Shown: positions 46,501 through 54,280 of the stretch, piece after piece
Layout of the letters: the number at the start of each line of letters is the position of its first letter
How positions within the stretch are numbered: position 1 is the first letter of the stretch
Assembly: GCA_961205875.1 (NCBI GenBank)
Contig: OY540812.1
Coordinates: 24,747,098-24,811,097, forward strand
DNA: 64,000 nucleotides
From: Sialis fuliginosa
Lineage: Eukaryota > Arthropoda > Insecta > Megaloptera > Sialidae
Direction of reading: 5' to 3'
Translations under genes and position numbers: made by a program
Notes under the pieces: generated by a model
What the model was told of the DNA's origin: nothing
The model's database searches: none
Seen by the model: only the letters and a program-made list of their open reading frames with translations

Positions 46501-49088
46501 GACCCCCTTTTGAACAATTATTTCAGGGACCCCCTCCCTGCATGGTTTATTTTAAGAAAATTTTACAAACTTATTTTTTTGCTCCATACTTACAATTTTT
46601 GCATTTCAACTGCAATGATCTTTGTTTTTTCATTTTTTTGTTTTTAGAACTGCAATGACTTTTTTTGTTCTAAATTTCTTACATTTCTTGATTTTACAAC
46701 TGCAATGACCTTTTTTCCACGCATTTTATTATTTTATTTATTTTTTATACATTTTTCAATTTTTGGTACTACACAAATTAGCTTTTACAACTGCAGAAAT
46801 AAGCTACAACTACACTAAAATAATCCCTGCCTCCCTGACAGAAAAACAAAGAAGGTCGTTCGATAGTTATTAATCATTGGTAAATGGAAATGTAAAAGTA
46901 CTTTAATTTATGCCAAAAATGTTTCACGGACCCCCGGCAAAAGTTCCACAGACCCTAGTTTAAGAATCGCTAATCTAGAACCTAGGTGTCCAACCTTTTG
47001 AACCTTTTGGGCTGCATAGCATAAATCCAATTTATCAAAGGCCGCACAAGGGCTCCTTTTTTTCAATAAAAAAATTCAACAATTTATTGGCTTTCCTAAT
47101 GTTTAAATTTTAAAGTTGAATATATCCGTGTAAAATGGTTCGATTTGAAAAAGTAAAAATGCATTTTAAAGAGTATGTTTTGTAAATGTGATAGGCTAAA
47201 GTCACTTCAGCTAGCAAGCACTTTCAAATGGGGTATAATTATGTACTAGTATCTATGGATTAGCTATGGAATTTAGAGCAGTGACACTTTAACTAATTGT
47301 AACACAGTTGGCATCTTTCACCGTACAAAATAATTTTCATAATATCACCACTGTTTTAATACCGTTGGTGTTTACCTACAACGCGTGCGTCTTCAACAAA
47401 CTCCAAAAGAATTGTCATATAAGTTTGATATCTCAGTTGAAAGTGCTTGCTAGCTAGCAAATTTGCTAACTTCTTTATAATACCGGACATAAGAGTCTTG
47501 CCATTTTTAGTCAAATCGGCATTTTAATAAGATCAGATTCTTTTAAAATTGAACATAAAGTAATAATATACATATGTATAATTAATGATATTGACTGATA
47601 ATATCAGAAAATACGGCTGTGAGCGAGACTTTGCTACTACAATCAATCAAAAATTGATCCGCGCTGTCCAGACTCTTACTGGAGTGACTCTATGTTGGGC
47701 CACCTACAATGTATTTTAGGGTATGTGCTGTTTTGTTTAGTTTTACTATTTAATTACTTAACTTTTCATTCTGAAAGATATTAATTTTAGCTACATTTTG
47801 CTTTTTTCATTTATTTTCTGATTCACCAAAATTACTCCGGCTATGTTCATTTGAATTTTTTCTTTTGATTTTCACTAAAACTGTGATACCTTTGCAAATT
47901 TTTGTCGCAATTTTTTTTCTTCAAAATACTAATTTCAAGGTATTGAAATTGTCTACAAAATGGTTATTATAAAATTTCTATTTCTATATAAACACACTTC
48001 ACGTCATGTTTAAAAAAAAAACGTTTGTTTTCTTTTTTTTACAAAAAAAAGTTAAAAAAATGAAAAGATGTTAAGGAACGAATTGTACCATAATAAAGTA
48101 GAATACAAGTTACAAGCATATGAAAACAGGCTATTTTTGGGTATCCTATTAATTAAACGTGACCTAATTCAATCATTATATAATCGAAAATAATTTTAGG
48201 GTCTTAGAGATTCGAACAGTGAAAGTTCAATCAAAATCGGTTCAGTAGTTTTCGTGTCAAGTCGGAACAAACAGAAAAGTAGATAATTTAAAAAAAAAAC
48301 TATCTGATTTTTATTGTACAGAAAATAAAGATAGAGCTTATAGATTTATATATGTATTAGTATTAAATTATTGCGCGTCTTAGGTACAACTGAAGGCGAC
48401 ATATGCTAATAATTTAATTACTCTTAAGGTGAACCGAAATGAAATGGTGATCAATAAGTATGGACACCATCGCCTAAGATCGAAGGTAATTGAAAATATT
48501 TTTGTTTTATACCTTTTTTATTAAAAATGTATTTTATATTATAATAAAATACTTTGAAAGGGGGGCATCAAATCATAGTTACCCAGACGTGCAGACTTTA
48601 TTACATCACTGTATTTTTTATAAATATTTTTATTATAAGTCGTATAACTACCATATGCAATATTATAAGAAGTATTGATCAATTACAAATAAATTAAATA
48701 ATAATAGCTACAAATAAATTATTGCATTACGTAACAAATAGAACATAAACAACAAAACGTTGTTACATAATCTAGTCATTTGTCGAAATGTTTAATTTGC
48801 ATCAAATTCATGTCGAGAGTATGTAGTACCTGTTGCTCCGCCATTGGCCCATTGGGGGATGGGTGCGTACGCAGCCGCCGGATACAGAGGCTCGTTCGCG
48901 CCAAAATACCCGCCAACTACGTCACTTCCGTACAGGGGCGGTGGGGGAAGACCCAGCATTGACGCCCCGCTTCCACCGTACCCCGTCGGCGGGGTTTGGT
49001 ACAGCGCATACCCGCTGTCATGATAATGCGCGCGATTGTAGTTATATATCGACTGCAGTTGGTACTCCATGTAATTGCAACAATCCAT
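22146..49088 (-). CDS. unidentified 530-aa low-complexity protein, 7 exons over 27 kb
   Basis: Exons in transcript order: 49088-48830, 44931-44696, 28819-28667, 28345-28309, 27052-26976, 23752-23327, 22550-22146. All junctions are GT-AG, phases agree throughout, and the total is 1593 nt. Features: a Tyr/Gly/Pro-rich N-terminus (1-86); a basic segment DYIYNPKEARARKAYRD (87-103); Gln/Ser/Pro-rich stretches (110-165); a Ser/Thr-Pro-rich region (255-396) with several SPxx and TPxx sites; a basic AT-hook-like RRGPKPGSRQGRK (about 406-418); a proline run PPEPPPPLPAPPPMPGPPP; then PLPGFKQAFGGTERGR and an acidic tail ending TECI. There is no signal peptide, membrane segment or catalytic domain. A nuclear or scaffold role is only an inference from composition. 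Other first exons may exist in the 44.9-48.8 kb intron or upstream. I do not recognise the family. Confidence 0.75.
22678..23155. mobile_element. MITE with AGAGGGGAACCTG termini in the last intron of the large gene
   Basis: The left end is AGAGGGGAACCTGATTTACA and the right end the complement of AGAGGGAACTTGGTCTACA. The length is 478 bp, with an inner inverted pair around GGAACAAAGCCGGATAAA and GGATTTATCCAGTTTTTTTC. No coding capacity; the target duplication is unclear. Confidence 0.6.
23327..23752 (-). CDS. exon 6 of the large minus-strand gene
   Basis: 142 codons, phase 0 to 0. The acceptor is AATTTTAG|GGA and the donor TTACAG|GTTTGT. Ser/Pro/Asn-rich, with repeated SP and TP sites (SPSVLP, PYKSSP, RMSPYSRPRTPKS) that suggest proline-directed phosphorylation. 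Confidence 0.8.
24323..24974. mobile_element. Tc1-like MITE, TA target, central hairpin
   Basis: The left end is CAGTCATGGAAAAAAGTAAA and the right end the complement of CACTTATGGAAAAAATTAAT. Both are flanked by TA. A hairpin at about 24757-24910 includes ATTGGTGGAATTTCGTAAA and its near complement. Confidence 0.75.
25019..25518. mobile_element. pogo/Tigger-like MITE with a second element inside
   Basis: The ends are CAGTGTACTCTCGATTATCC and its complement, flanked by TA (25017-25018 and 25519-25520). Inside, about 25042-25260 is a second inverted-ended repeat (ACTCCAGCAAGAGTC and GACTCTTACTGGAGT) that is also present at about 47488-47690. Confidence 0.8.
26976..27052 (-). CDS. exon 5 of the large minus-strand gene
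   Basis: 77 nt encoding DYSYDQMNQGNSEPVNSGEF and a few more residues. The acceptor is TTTATAG|AT and the donor AAT|GTAAGT. Confidence 0.7.
27089..27640. repeat. dispersed repeat cluster with a mariner-type end
   Basis: TACGAGGGTGAGTTAGTAAT at 27089 resembles a mariner terminus. Two related segments follow (about 27195-27320 and 27405-27610), sharing TTGGAGCTYCTT, GTGCCATTTTTRAGTTAGAA and TTGAGATCTAYATTTTGACA. A third copy lies at about 63465-63620. Confidence 0.5.
27780..28150. pseudogene. inverted pair of mariner-like transposase C-terminal fragments
   Basis: The left arm read on the minus strand gives HQELNIAVHVWLAVQPKMFF followed by SENIRKLVKCDARC. This matches the C-terminal mariner block (WLAxQPKxFFxxGIRKLVxRWxKC). 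The right arm (about 27980-28150) is an inverted, more degraded copy of the same segment. The two arms meet around GAGATATTAAGGG. Confidence 0.65.
28309..28345 (-). CDS. exon 4 (micro-exon) of the large minus-strand gene
   Basis: Only 37 nt, encoding NNITQFPNRPFT plus one base. The acceptor is TTTTTCAG|AAC and the donor ACAG|GTGAGT. Its phase bridges exons 3 and 5 exactly. Confidence 0.65.
28667..28819 (-). CDS. exon 3 of the large minus-strand gene
   Basis: 51 codons, phase 0 at both ends. The acceptor is TATTCCAG|GAT and the donor CAACAG|GTGAT. Asn/Pro/Ser-rich (NVNTPVPGPSQSHSH). Confidence 0.75.
29423..30550. mobile_element. 1.13-kb hAT-like foldback, 508-bp arms, perfect 8-bp target duplication
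   Basis: The arms 29423-29930 and 30042-30550 are almost perfect inverted copies around a 111-bp loop. The termini are TAGGGTGC and GCACCCTA. ATATTTAT flanks both sides (29415-29422 and 30551-30558) and fits the hAT preference nTnnnnAn. It lies in the intron between exons 2 and 3 of the large minus-strand gene, so the primary transcript would contain a hairpin of about 500 bp. No transposase is encoded. Confidence 0.85.
30950..31255. mobile_element. hAT-like MITE with AGGGCTTC termini
   Basis: The left end is TAGGGCTTCAAACCG and the right end the complement of CAGGGCTTCGAACCG. The interior is built of CGGTTTTCGGTTC-type pyrimidine repeats. ATCTCAG occurs near both borders, separated from the left end by a few bases. 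Confidence 0.6.
31905..32110. promoter_or_regulatory. CpG-rich patch with RFX X-box, possible internal promoter
   Basis: A GC- and CpG-dense island in AT-rich intron DNA, preceded by a CGCGCG/(GT)n run. It contains GTAACCATGGCAAC (32015-32028), a full match to the X-box consensus GTNRCC-N(0-3)-RGYAAC. It may be an alternative promoter or enhancer of the large minus-strand gene. Function is inferred only from composition and motif. Confidence 0.4.
32167..32257. repeat. two adjacent hairpins with the same loop motif
   Basis: Hairpin 1: 32167-32185 pairs perfectly with 32198-32216 (19 bp). Hairpin 2: about 32216-32230 pairs with 32241-32257, with one mismatch and a small bulge. Both loops carry ATAGGTATGT. 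Hairpin 2 ends in a T run. Confidence 0.7.
33034..33305. mobile_element. hAT-like element, left end of the CAGTGGCGCGTTA family
   Basis: CAGTGGCGCGTTACACAATA matches the left end of the element at 59045. The right boundary is uncertain: GTTATTAG before the left end resembles ATTATTAG at 33307, but the inner right terminus has diverged. Confidence 0.4.
34036..34470. mobile_element. foldback element of about 435 bp
   Basis: The two halves (about 34036-34240 and 34275-34470) are inverted copies. They share TTTCCAAGGTATGTAAAGAC, GCGGGAATTATGTCACCATG and CACTTTAAGAAACC with complements. The loop is about 40 bp and G-rich. The ends do not show a clear target duplication. Confidence 0.65.
34884..35047 (+). 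mobile_element. Penelope-like solo unit: inverted repeats around a hammerhead-like core, 13-bp flanking repeats
   Basis: AAAAATTTATTAT flanks the unit exactly (34871-34883 and 35048-35060). Inside are 40-bp perfect inverted repeats (34881-34920 and 34975-35014, the first overlapping the flank by 3 bp), the ribozyme-like core, and a 33-bp 3' tail. Hammerhead motifs in terminal repeats, a short tail and variable-length target duplications are known of Penelope-like retroelements. No reverse transcriptase is present, so this would be a solo or highly truncated copy. Confidence 0.65.
34928..34972 (+). ncRNA. hammerhead-ribozyme-like motif (type I topology)
   Basis: The core CTGATGA is at 34933-34939 and GAAA at 34956-34959. 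Stem II pairs ATAGC with GCTAT around an ATT loop, plus a G-T pair; one extra T (34940) lies between the core and stem II. Stem III is the short palindrome ACACGTGT (34959-34966), too small for a good single hairpin, so a dimer is likely. The cleavage triplet GTA ends at 34967. Stem I pairs AGACT (34928-34932) with AGTCT (34968-34972) and is then extended, after a small internal loop, by the 40-bp inverted repeat. Activity is not proven; the extra T may weaken it. Confidence 0.65.
35463..35667. mobile_element. hairpin retroelement-like unit with 14-bp flanking repeats
   Basis: AATGATGGTGCATA occurs at 35449-35462 and 35668-35681. The unit has a 33-bp leader (35463-35495), then 72-bp inverted arms (35496-35567 and 35596-35667) around a 28-bp loop. 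It is much more GC-rich than its surroundings. It contains CTGAAGATG then CGAAACG, echoing the hammerhead core of the neighbouring unit, but matching stems I and III are absent. The layout mirrors the 34884 unit. Confidence 0.6.
36064..36250. mobile_element. hAT-like element fragment (CAGGGCCGTAACTA family)
   Basis: The left end, CAGGGCCGTAACTAGAGG, matches the bounded copy at 44047. The right part ends near GGGGGCCCCGGGG, without the family terminus, so it is truncated or diverged. Confidence 0.5.
36276..36540. mobile_element. hAT-like MITE (TAGGGCTGCA family), copy 1
   Basis: The left end is TAGGGCTGCAGACGAGAC and the decayed right end the complement of TAGAGCTCCA. The interior has many GTCTCGTCTC-type repeats and CTTATAAATAAAGTTGATAT, shared with the copies at 43801 and 62920. 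Confidence 0.6.
37199..37766. mobile_element. hAT-like element, perfect 8-bp target duplication
   Basis: The ends are CAGACCTGGATTTA and the complement of CAGGCCCGGATTTA. CTTATAGC occurs on both sides (37191-37198 and 37767-37774). Subterminal GCCGCCCCTAGGCAG and its complement lie just inside. Confidence 0.85.
38097..38846. mobile_element. hAT-like element with TAGGGTTGCCAGA ends
   Basis: The left end is TAGGGTTGCCAGAATATCTC and the right end is complementary (TTTCTGGCAACCCTA). CCTACTG occurs at both borders, with two extra bases on the left. A nested segment (about 38500-38720) has GCCTAGGGCCC at both of its sides. Confidence 0.65.
39295..39460. mobile_element. hAT-like MITE, perfect 8-bp target duplication
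   Basis: 166 bp. The right end is the complement of CAGTGGTGTAGTAA; the left end is the mutated TATCGGCGTAGTAA. CTCTCTAC flanks both sides (39287-39294 and 39461-39468) and fits nTnnnnAn. A run of C lies inside. Confidence 0.8.
39501..40190. repeat. dispersed inverted-ended repeat, copy 1
   Basis: The ends share GCTTCCTCG and CGAGGAAGC. The inside has TCGTTTTAGAATGAGA, CCCTGAATCC, a GGGACCGTCTTC-type complement and AAATGTCATTTTGA tracts. The same blocks occur in inverted orientation at about 61320-62095. The class is not determined. Confidence 0.6.
41560..41760. promoter_or_regulatory. GC-rich patch in intron DNA, function unknown
   Basis: GC content is sharply above its surroundings, with GGGGGCGGGG and GGGACGGGCGGGG boxes that resemble Sp/KLF sites. 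No splice-compatible exon is supported. It could be an internal promoter or enhancer. Confidence 0.25.
43140..43370. promoter_or_regulatory. CpG-rich patch with near-match X-box
   Basis: A CpG-dense stretch about 1.4 kb downstream of exon 2 on the minus-strand transcript. It contains GTCGTCATGGCAAC (43242-43255), one mismatch from the X-box consensus, in the same CATGGCAACG context as the 32.0-kb patch. Open frames here look accidental. Confidence 0.35.
43801..44560. mobile_element. TAGGGCTGCA-family MITE, copy 2, interrupted
   Basis: The left part, from TAAGGCAGCACACGAGATGA, and the right part, with TCTCGTTCTCATCTCGG and CTTATAAATAAAGTT, belong to the family seen at 36276 and 62920. About 500 bp of foreign repeat, including the hAT MITE 44047-44335, splits them. 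Confidence 0.5.
44047..44335. mobile_element. hAT-like MITE, perfect 8-bp target duplication, nested
   Basis: The ends are CAGGGCTGTAACTACCACC and the complement of CAGGGCCGTAACTAGAAG. TCACCGCG occurs exactly at both borders (44039-44046 and 44336-44343). It sits inside the older copy 43801-44560. Confidence 0.85.
44696..44931 (-). CDS. exon 2 of the large minus-strand gene
   Basis: The acceptor is TTTCCAG|ATTAT and the donor CATCAG|GTCAG. It encodes a basic stretch (NPKEARARKAYRDAAKNQ) followed by a Gln/Ser/Pro-rich low-complexity region. Confidence 0.75.
46471..46971. mobile_element. hAT-like MITE, longer relative of 7662-7853
   Basis: The left end is CAAGCGGTTCTTAAACT and the right end the complement of TAGCGATTCTTAAACT. 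The flanks are GATCTAGA and AATCTAGA (7 of 8). The interior contains ACTGCAATGAC-type tandem segments and AAGTACTTTAATTTATGCC, shared with the shorter copy. Confidence 0.7.
46980..47708. repeat. composite repeat: hAT-like ends with a second repeat inside
   Basis: The left side has TAGGTGTCCAACCTTTTG and GGGCTGCAT; the right side ends TGTTGGGCCACCTACA. This is the pattern of hAT MITEs with GTCCAACCTTT ends. Inside, 47488-47690 is an inverted relative of the segment at 25042-25260. Confidence 0.4.
48830..49088 (-). CDS. exon 1 of the large minus-strand gene (start codon exon)
   Basis: It starts MDCCNYMEYQ, with context TCAAAAATGG, and encodes residues 1-86 plus one base. The donor is ACAG|GTACTA. 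It is GC-richer than its surroundings, rich in Tyr, Gly and Pro, and contains LPPPPLYG. Joining it to the 44931 exon restores an Asp codon in phase. Confidence 0.7.
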
Positions 49089-50619
49089 TTTTGAATCTGG
49101 CGCGGTTTTTTTAAATTAAGTTAGAGTGATTGTTGCCAAATAAAGTGTGACTATATTTACAAAAGCAGTTGGTACTCCATAGAAATATAACAATTAATTC
49201 TTAAATGGCGACTTCTTCGTTAAATCAACGATTTTTGCAAAATATTATAAAGTCTTTTTGGCATGTATATGTATGTATATAATTACATTATTATATACAT
49301 TTTTCATTATCCACTTCATGTTTAAATTCTATTTTAGTATTTATAAATAGATTTAAATGATGAATAATTGTTTACAAAATTGGTCCTCCATTATTTGTAT
49401 ATGTGTGCCACTAATATAATCATTTATTTATATTTATCATATGTATGATACTCCTTGACTATAGTTTAACAACTTGAATATGTAACTATTAATTTAAAAA
49501 ATATGTTTCGTTTTTAATGTACGCAGATAACGAAATATTGATTACTTCAGCTCTATATAATATATTATGTATATATACTGTATATGGTCGCTTAGTAATT
49601 GATAAAATCTTCGATGGAATCTAAAAATGCATTCTAGAAGGCACATACATATGATTAAAATAATTTTATTTCCATACAATGCACGAGTTTTTAACTACAT
49701 TTCGAATAAGTTGGCGATCATGACGCACGTGGAGTTCTAGCACAGCTGCATTCAATTTCTTGATGTTGGCAATACGAATATCAAGCATTGAATATTTAAA
49801 ATGTAACGGTTTACAGGGATGTCAAAATTATTTGTTTATATAAGGATTATTATGTAAATAAACATTCAGCATGCAAAATTCACAAAATGTCATTTGTTTT
49901 TAACAATTATTTTATACAGTAATTGTTTAGATCACGTTAATTAGTAAATTATTCTAACACCGATTATTATTTTAAATATATTTAAACAATTTTTGTACTT
50001 GATGTATTATTTACAATTATTGTAATGTTTATGATTTTATAAATGATTTTGGAAGAAACAGTCTGGCAATATCGCCTGGCTTCATGTTCTGCTAATCGCA
50101 TTGGCACTTTGTTTTCACCGGGAAATCGATTTTACATAAAAAAATGTGTTAATTAGATGTGTTTCGCATTTTGTAACAAATCTAAAACAGATTTGTTTAC
50201 AATGTTTTAATACTGTGATTTTTTATGGATTTAATGTCGACTTTAAATAAATCAGATTTTATTTTATTATTGAACCAAAAAACTTTAAAGAACTATGTAT
50301 CACTCACTGAAATTTAAATTTTAATCTCTTAGAAGTAATTACTATAAAAATTCACTTGTATAATTTGTTTTCATATACACTTATATTTATACTTTCAACA
50401 ATACAATATTTAGAATAAATTTATAATAATAGAATACTTCATAACAATTGCCTGAAAATGTGTTCATTGTATTTACATCGATTTAATATAAAACACGACT
50501 GACATATGGGAATCAAAGTACTCTATGATATTTATTACAAAAATCTGTTTGATTATGTTACCAGTTCGCGTACTGTTTATCAACTGGCATCCAACAATGA
50601 GTAAGGACGACATTTACCG
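49089..50619. other. AT-rich DNA upstream of the large minus-strand gene
   Basis: The presumed 5' flank or 5' UTR of the large gene. No clear TATA or initiator could be placed with confidence, and no gene was seen. Confidence 0.4.
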
Positions 50620-50860
50620 TGTGACTGGTATATGTGTGTGTGTGCGCGTGCGATTGTGTATGTGTGTAAGAGAGAGATGCGCAGCTAGCGCCGCGCGCGC
50701 TTTCGTATTGACTGACTATTGACAACACAGTGCGCGCCCAGTGAAGGCGCGAACCACTTCACGGCGCAGGGCTGCCACTAGTGTGACGCGAAAAATCTAT
50801 ACAACATATTCGCGGCGTTTTTGGCGCATTGCCGCGTGTCGGGTGTATTTTGTAGAGACT
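50620..50860. promoter_or_regulatory. CpG-rich patch with (GT)n lead-in
   Basis: A (GT)n run followed by GAGAGAGATGCGCAGC and CGCCGCGCGCGC. It is the same arrangement as the patches at 31905 and 56590, and lies 1.5 kb upstream of the large gene's first coding exon. A candidate promoter or 5' non-coding exon; no coding support. Confidence 0.35.
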
Positions 50861-50983
50861 GTATACGACAACAATCGGTTGGAACAATTGAAAGTAGTTA
50901 TTGGATACCAAAACTACTGTAATTAAATATCGGCGGTTCATGAGCCTGTAAACGAGATGAAGAAGCAAATTGACTGACTAATG

Positions 50984-51226
50984 CCCGGTATTATAAAGAA
51001 TTTGCTTGAATGCAAATGCAAATTAGCTTCCAGCTAACGCTATCTGCTGGCAGCACTTATTTTAAGTAGCTGATTGTACTTATCGCGCTTGCGTCAAAGT
51101 TATCATATGTACGATTTTATTCACAACATGTGTGAGTGTGTTGTCATTTATATTTAATACCTAGCAGATAGAGTTAGCTGGAAGCTAATTTGTTTGTGCA
51201 CTCAAGCATTTTTTAAAAATACCGTC
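50984..51226. mobile_element. GGTATT-family MITE, copy 2
   Basis: CCCGGTATTATAAAGAATTT at the left and a complementary right end, with GCTTCCAGCTAACGCTATCT and its complement as inner inverted repeats. Confidence 0.65.
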
Positions 51227-52434
51227 ATAATAGCATTAATTAATGCAGAAGAAAGAGATGCGTTTTGAATTCCGATAGGCTAGTTTCTAATTATAAAAGG
51301 TCTTTGAACTTTAAATACAAAATGGTATATTAGTTTCGTCTCTGATCTGTACCTATCTTATTATTAACTTATTAATATATTTAAACACTGAAAAAATAAA
51401 CGTTTTGTTGCATATTGCATTGGACATCTTCGTGATTATGAAAAAAACGGCGTGACTTGTTTTTAAAAGTCAATATAAAGTCTTTTCCAAATGGATTGGC
51501 AGAGCAGTTTTCTAAATGCACGAATGAAGCAGGAGATGAAAGTAAAACATAATTCTGAAAAAATATTTAAATCAACATTTATATAATTTTTACATCGTCA
51601 CAGAGAGCATATAACACTAGAACGGCCCTGACTAATTCAATTATATTCAAATATAAAATAAAGTTGCACGAATGACCTTTGCGCAACTTTTAAAGAAATA
51701 AATGTGCAATCGTACACATATTAAGAGAACAGTTTGAAAGTTTTAACACATGCAGTATATCTCGTAGTATGATATACTTGCGCTGGTATTTTCCTATTTT
51801 CGAAATATTGATTTTTTAAATTAAATGAGCACCCCGACGCTCTGGCGTTATATCTATTTGACGACGGCTGCCGATCGATAAGAAAATTGTAGGGTTTCAG
51901 GAAAATAGCAAATCATCACAAGTGACATATTTTGACACTAAAATTATGACTTTCTTTATATCCATACAAAATTCTTTATAACATGTTTAGATTTATTTTC
52001 AAATGAATTAAAATCAGTATATTTATATATACAATAATTATGTTTTTTTTTATATTGCACGTATTTGTTACCAATATTAAAGTTAACAACAATATTGTCT
52101 AAAAGTTATTTGTATTTCAAGTTGCTCGTGCAGTATAGAATCACAAATATAAAACTTACGTTTATTTGTGTAATTGGAACAAAATATATTTATCTATATT
52201 GTATCTTCTAACTTCTTGCAGACTATAAATGTTGTGGAACAGTTTTTAAAGAAATTATTTGAGGTAACGAAAGCAACAATTGAATTTCATGTGTCACGAA
52301 TAGGCAAATATAATTTGTTTGATGATGCCAACAAGTTTTTACATAAATTATATTTAGCAATAAAATTTAACTGTTAAAGAATATATAAAGAAAAAAATAT
52401 TTTGGGTTTTTAAAGTCTATAAGTATGTCATTTT
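51227..52434. other. intergenic DNA without recognised features
   Basis: Nothing supportable was seen. A 67-codon frame near 52174-52377 has no family signature. Confidence 0.4.
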
Positions 52435-52699
52435 TAGGGTTCCGATCTAGACTATCGAGCCGGTCTCGCTCATATCAAATCTTATGATATTTACATTAAC
52501 GGGCCGGTTTCGGGTCGGTCTCGGTACAATCCATACCAGGTTCGATCACACTCCAGTAAAATATTTGCACTATGCTGTATCGAAGCGAGATTGGACCGAG
52601 ACCTGACCGATACTTATAGTGTGAATGATTTCATTGATTTTTGTTTATTTACAAATGATTGGAGCGAGACCGGTTCGATAGTCTGGATCGACCCTTAAT
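52435..52699. mobile_element. inverted-ended MITE (GACTATCGAGCCGGTCTCGC)
   Basis: The left end is TAGGGTTCCGATCTAGACTA and the right end the complement of TAAGGGTCGATCCAGACTA. The subterminal GAGCCGGTCTCGCTC tract also pairs. The flanks GTCATTTT and CTCACTTT are only a 6-of-8 match. Probably hAT-like. Confidence 0.6.
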
Positions 52700-52769
52700 C
52701 TCACTTTTTTAGGCAATAATTATTTTAATATAAATAATTATTTTAATAGTTTTTAAAGATGTGTGTTTA

Positions 52770-53140
52770 TTATGACAATACGAAAACTAGTGAACCGATT
52801 TTGATGTAACTTTCACTGTTCGAAAGCCTAGGAGCCTACATATATAATAATTGAATTAAGGCAGGCCTATCTTAAGAAAAAAATAAAATTGTTATTTCAT
52901 AATAAAAATACTAATATGACACGAATTAGATGGAACATTCACTGTTCGAAAGCTTAAGAGCTTAGAATTAGTTTAGACTATATGTATAGTAATTAAATTA
53001 TAATAGACCCGTATTAAGGAAAATTTACAATTTAAAAATACCAACTTGACATGATTTGATAGGACTTTTACTATTCGAAAGCCTAAAACCATAAAATTAA
53101 TTTAGAGCAGACACGTAATAAAGAAAATTTCCAATTGATA
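52770..53140. repeat. three tandem units of about 120 bp
   Basis: Each unit has TTCACTGTTCGAAAGC or a variant (TTTACTATTCGAAAGC), then an AGAATTAGTTTAGA-type tract, then AATTAAGGCAGGCC or AATAGACCCGTATTAAGG, then AAGAAAA. Related single units occur inverted at about 48180-48280 and 63220-63400. Confidence 0.6.
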
Positions 53141-53869
53141 TTTTATTAAATAAAGAATGAAAATAAAAAATAAAAACGATTTAACTTCGAAGAAGAGAAA
53201 CTGCAAGTAAAATCCATAAATAAAATACTCCTCAAATGTATGTATAAATATTAAATTATTTATAAAATCAAAATCTGAATGAACTACGATAAATCATATT
53301 CATAAATCGTTCATAGCATGTTCAATGATGCGGCTGATGAAGTTTCAAATTAAACATAATTTGAATCTGTCATGGTCAACGTACATTAAAATTTAACTTA
53401 CAAATTGATATCTATAAAAATTAATTAAAGATTGTAAAAAAAATATATAATAAATAACATAAGTCATCTACTTTGATTAAAGGGCTAAAGCAGTGGTGAC
53501 ATAAGCTGAACGTGCCCAATCTAAAGGTACACCGATAACGCCCATTTGCAGCATGCTGATTACAACATCCACCATTTAAATAATAGTGTTTTATATCATA
53601 AACGTTAGTAGTAAATTTTGGCCTTTACCGACAACGCGTTCTAATTCCCATTATTTAAGGTTAATTAAAATCAACTAATTCTTCAACATCTCATATTTCG
53701 GTATTTGTCAAATAATAGTAACATCATAACTCGAACGTATCAGTTCAAAACTAAAAAAAATAGAAATAAATACTGATATGATACAATTGTCATGACACAG
53801 GAAGTGTCTCCGGAGTACTTGTTTTCGCCAATCCCAATTTCCGGTATATATATACATGACCGTAACATT
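53141..53869. other. intergenic DNA without recognised features
   Basis: Nothing supportable was seen in this stretch. Confidence 0.4.
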
Positions 53870-54015
53870 GAACCGCGTACGGTACTGTTGATTCCGCGAT
53901 AGTCTTGCGCGCGAAGTTAGGCGTGGCGGAGGCGGGGAGGCCGCACTACAATGAGGGATGACGGTGGGCGCGAGACGGGCGCAGTGTGTGCCACAGTGGC
54001 GGCTCTGACTTCGCA
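53870..54015. promoter_or_regulatory. CpG-rich patch with G-rich boxes
   Basis: Dense CpG with GGCGTGGCGGAGGCGGGGA. The final GTGGCGGCTCTGACTTCGCA is repeated directly at 54261-54280, and between the copies a unit containing ATGCTATACAAATAATTT is tandemly doubled. A possible promoter; no linked coding exon was found. Confidence 0.3.
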
Positions 54016-54280
54016 ACTATGAGCTGTAGATTGTATATATATGTTTAAAAAATATACATTTACAATAGAGGTGTACCGAAATTCCGGCCGGAACTCACGA
54101 TGTAGAATTAAAGTGAATATTTTAATGTCACTACTATTATATTATTATTATTTTTATATTATATTATTATTGACACTAGAAATGTAATTACTTTCGATCG
54201 AAAAGAACGTATGCTATACAAATAATTTAACGAAATTAATGCTATACAAATAATTTTATTGTGGCGGCTCTGACTTCGCA

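Noticed and set aside
48833-49114. Plus-strand frame opposite exon 1 of the large gene
   Set aside because: It is antisense to a better supported, phase-consistent exon, and its length reflects the GC-rich coding DNA.
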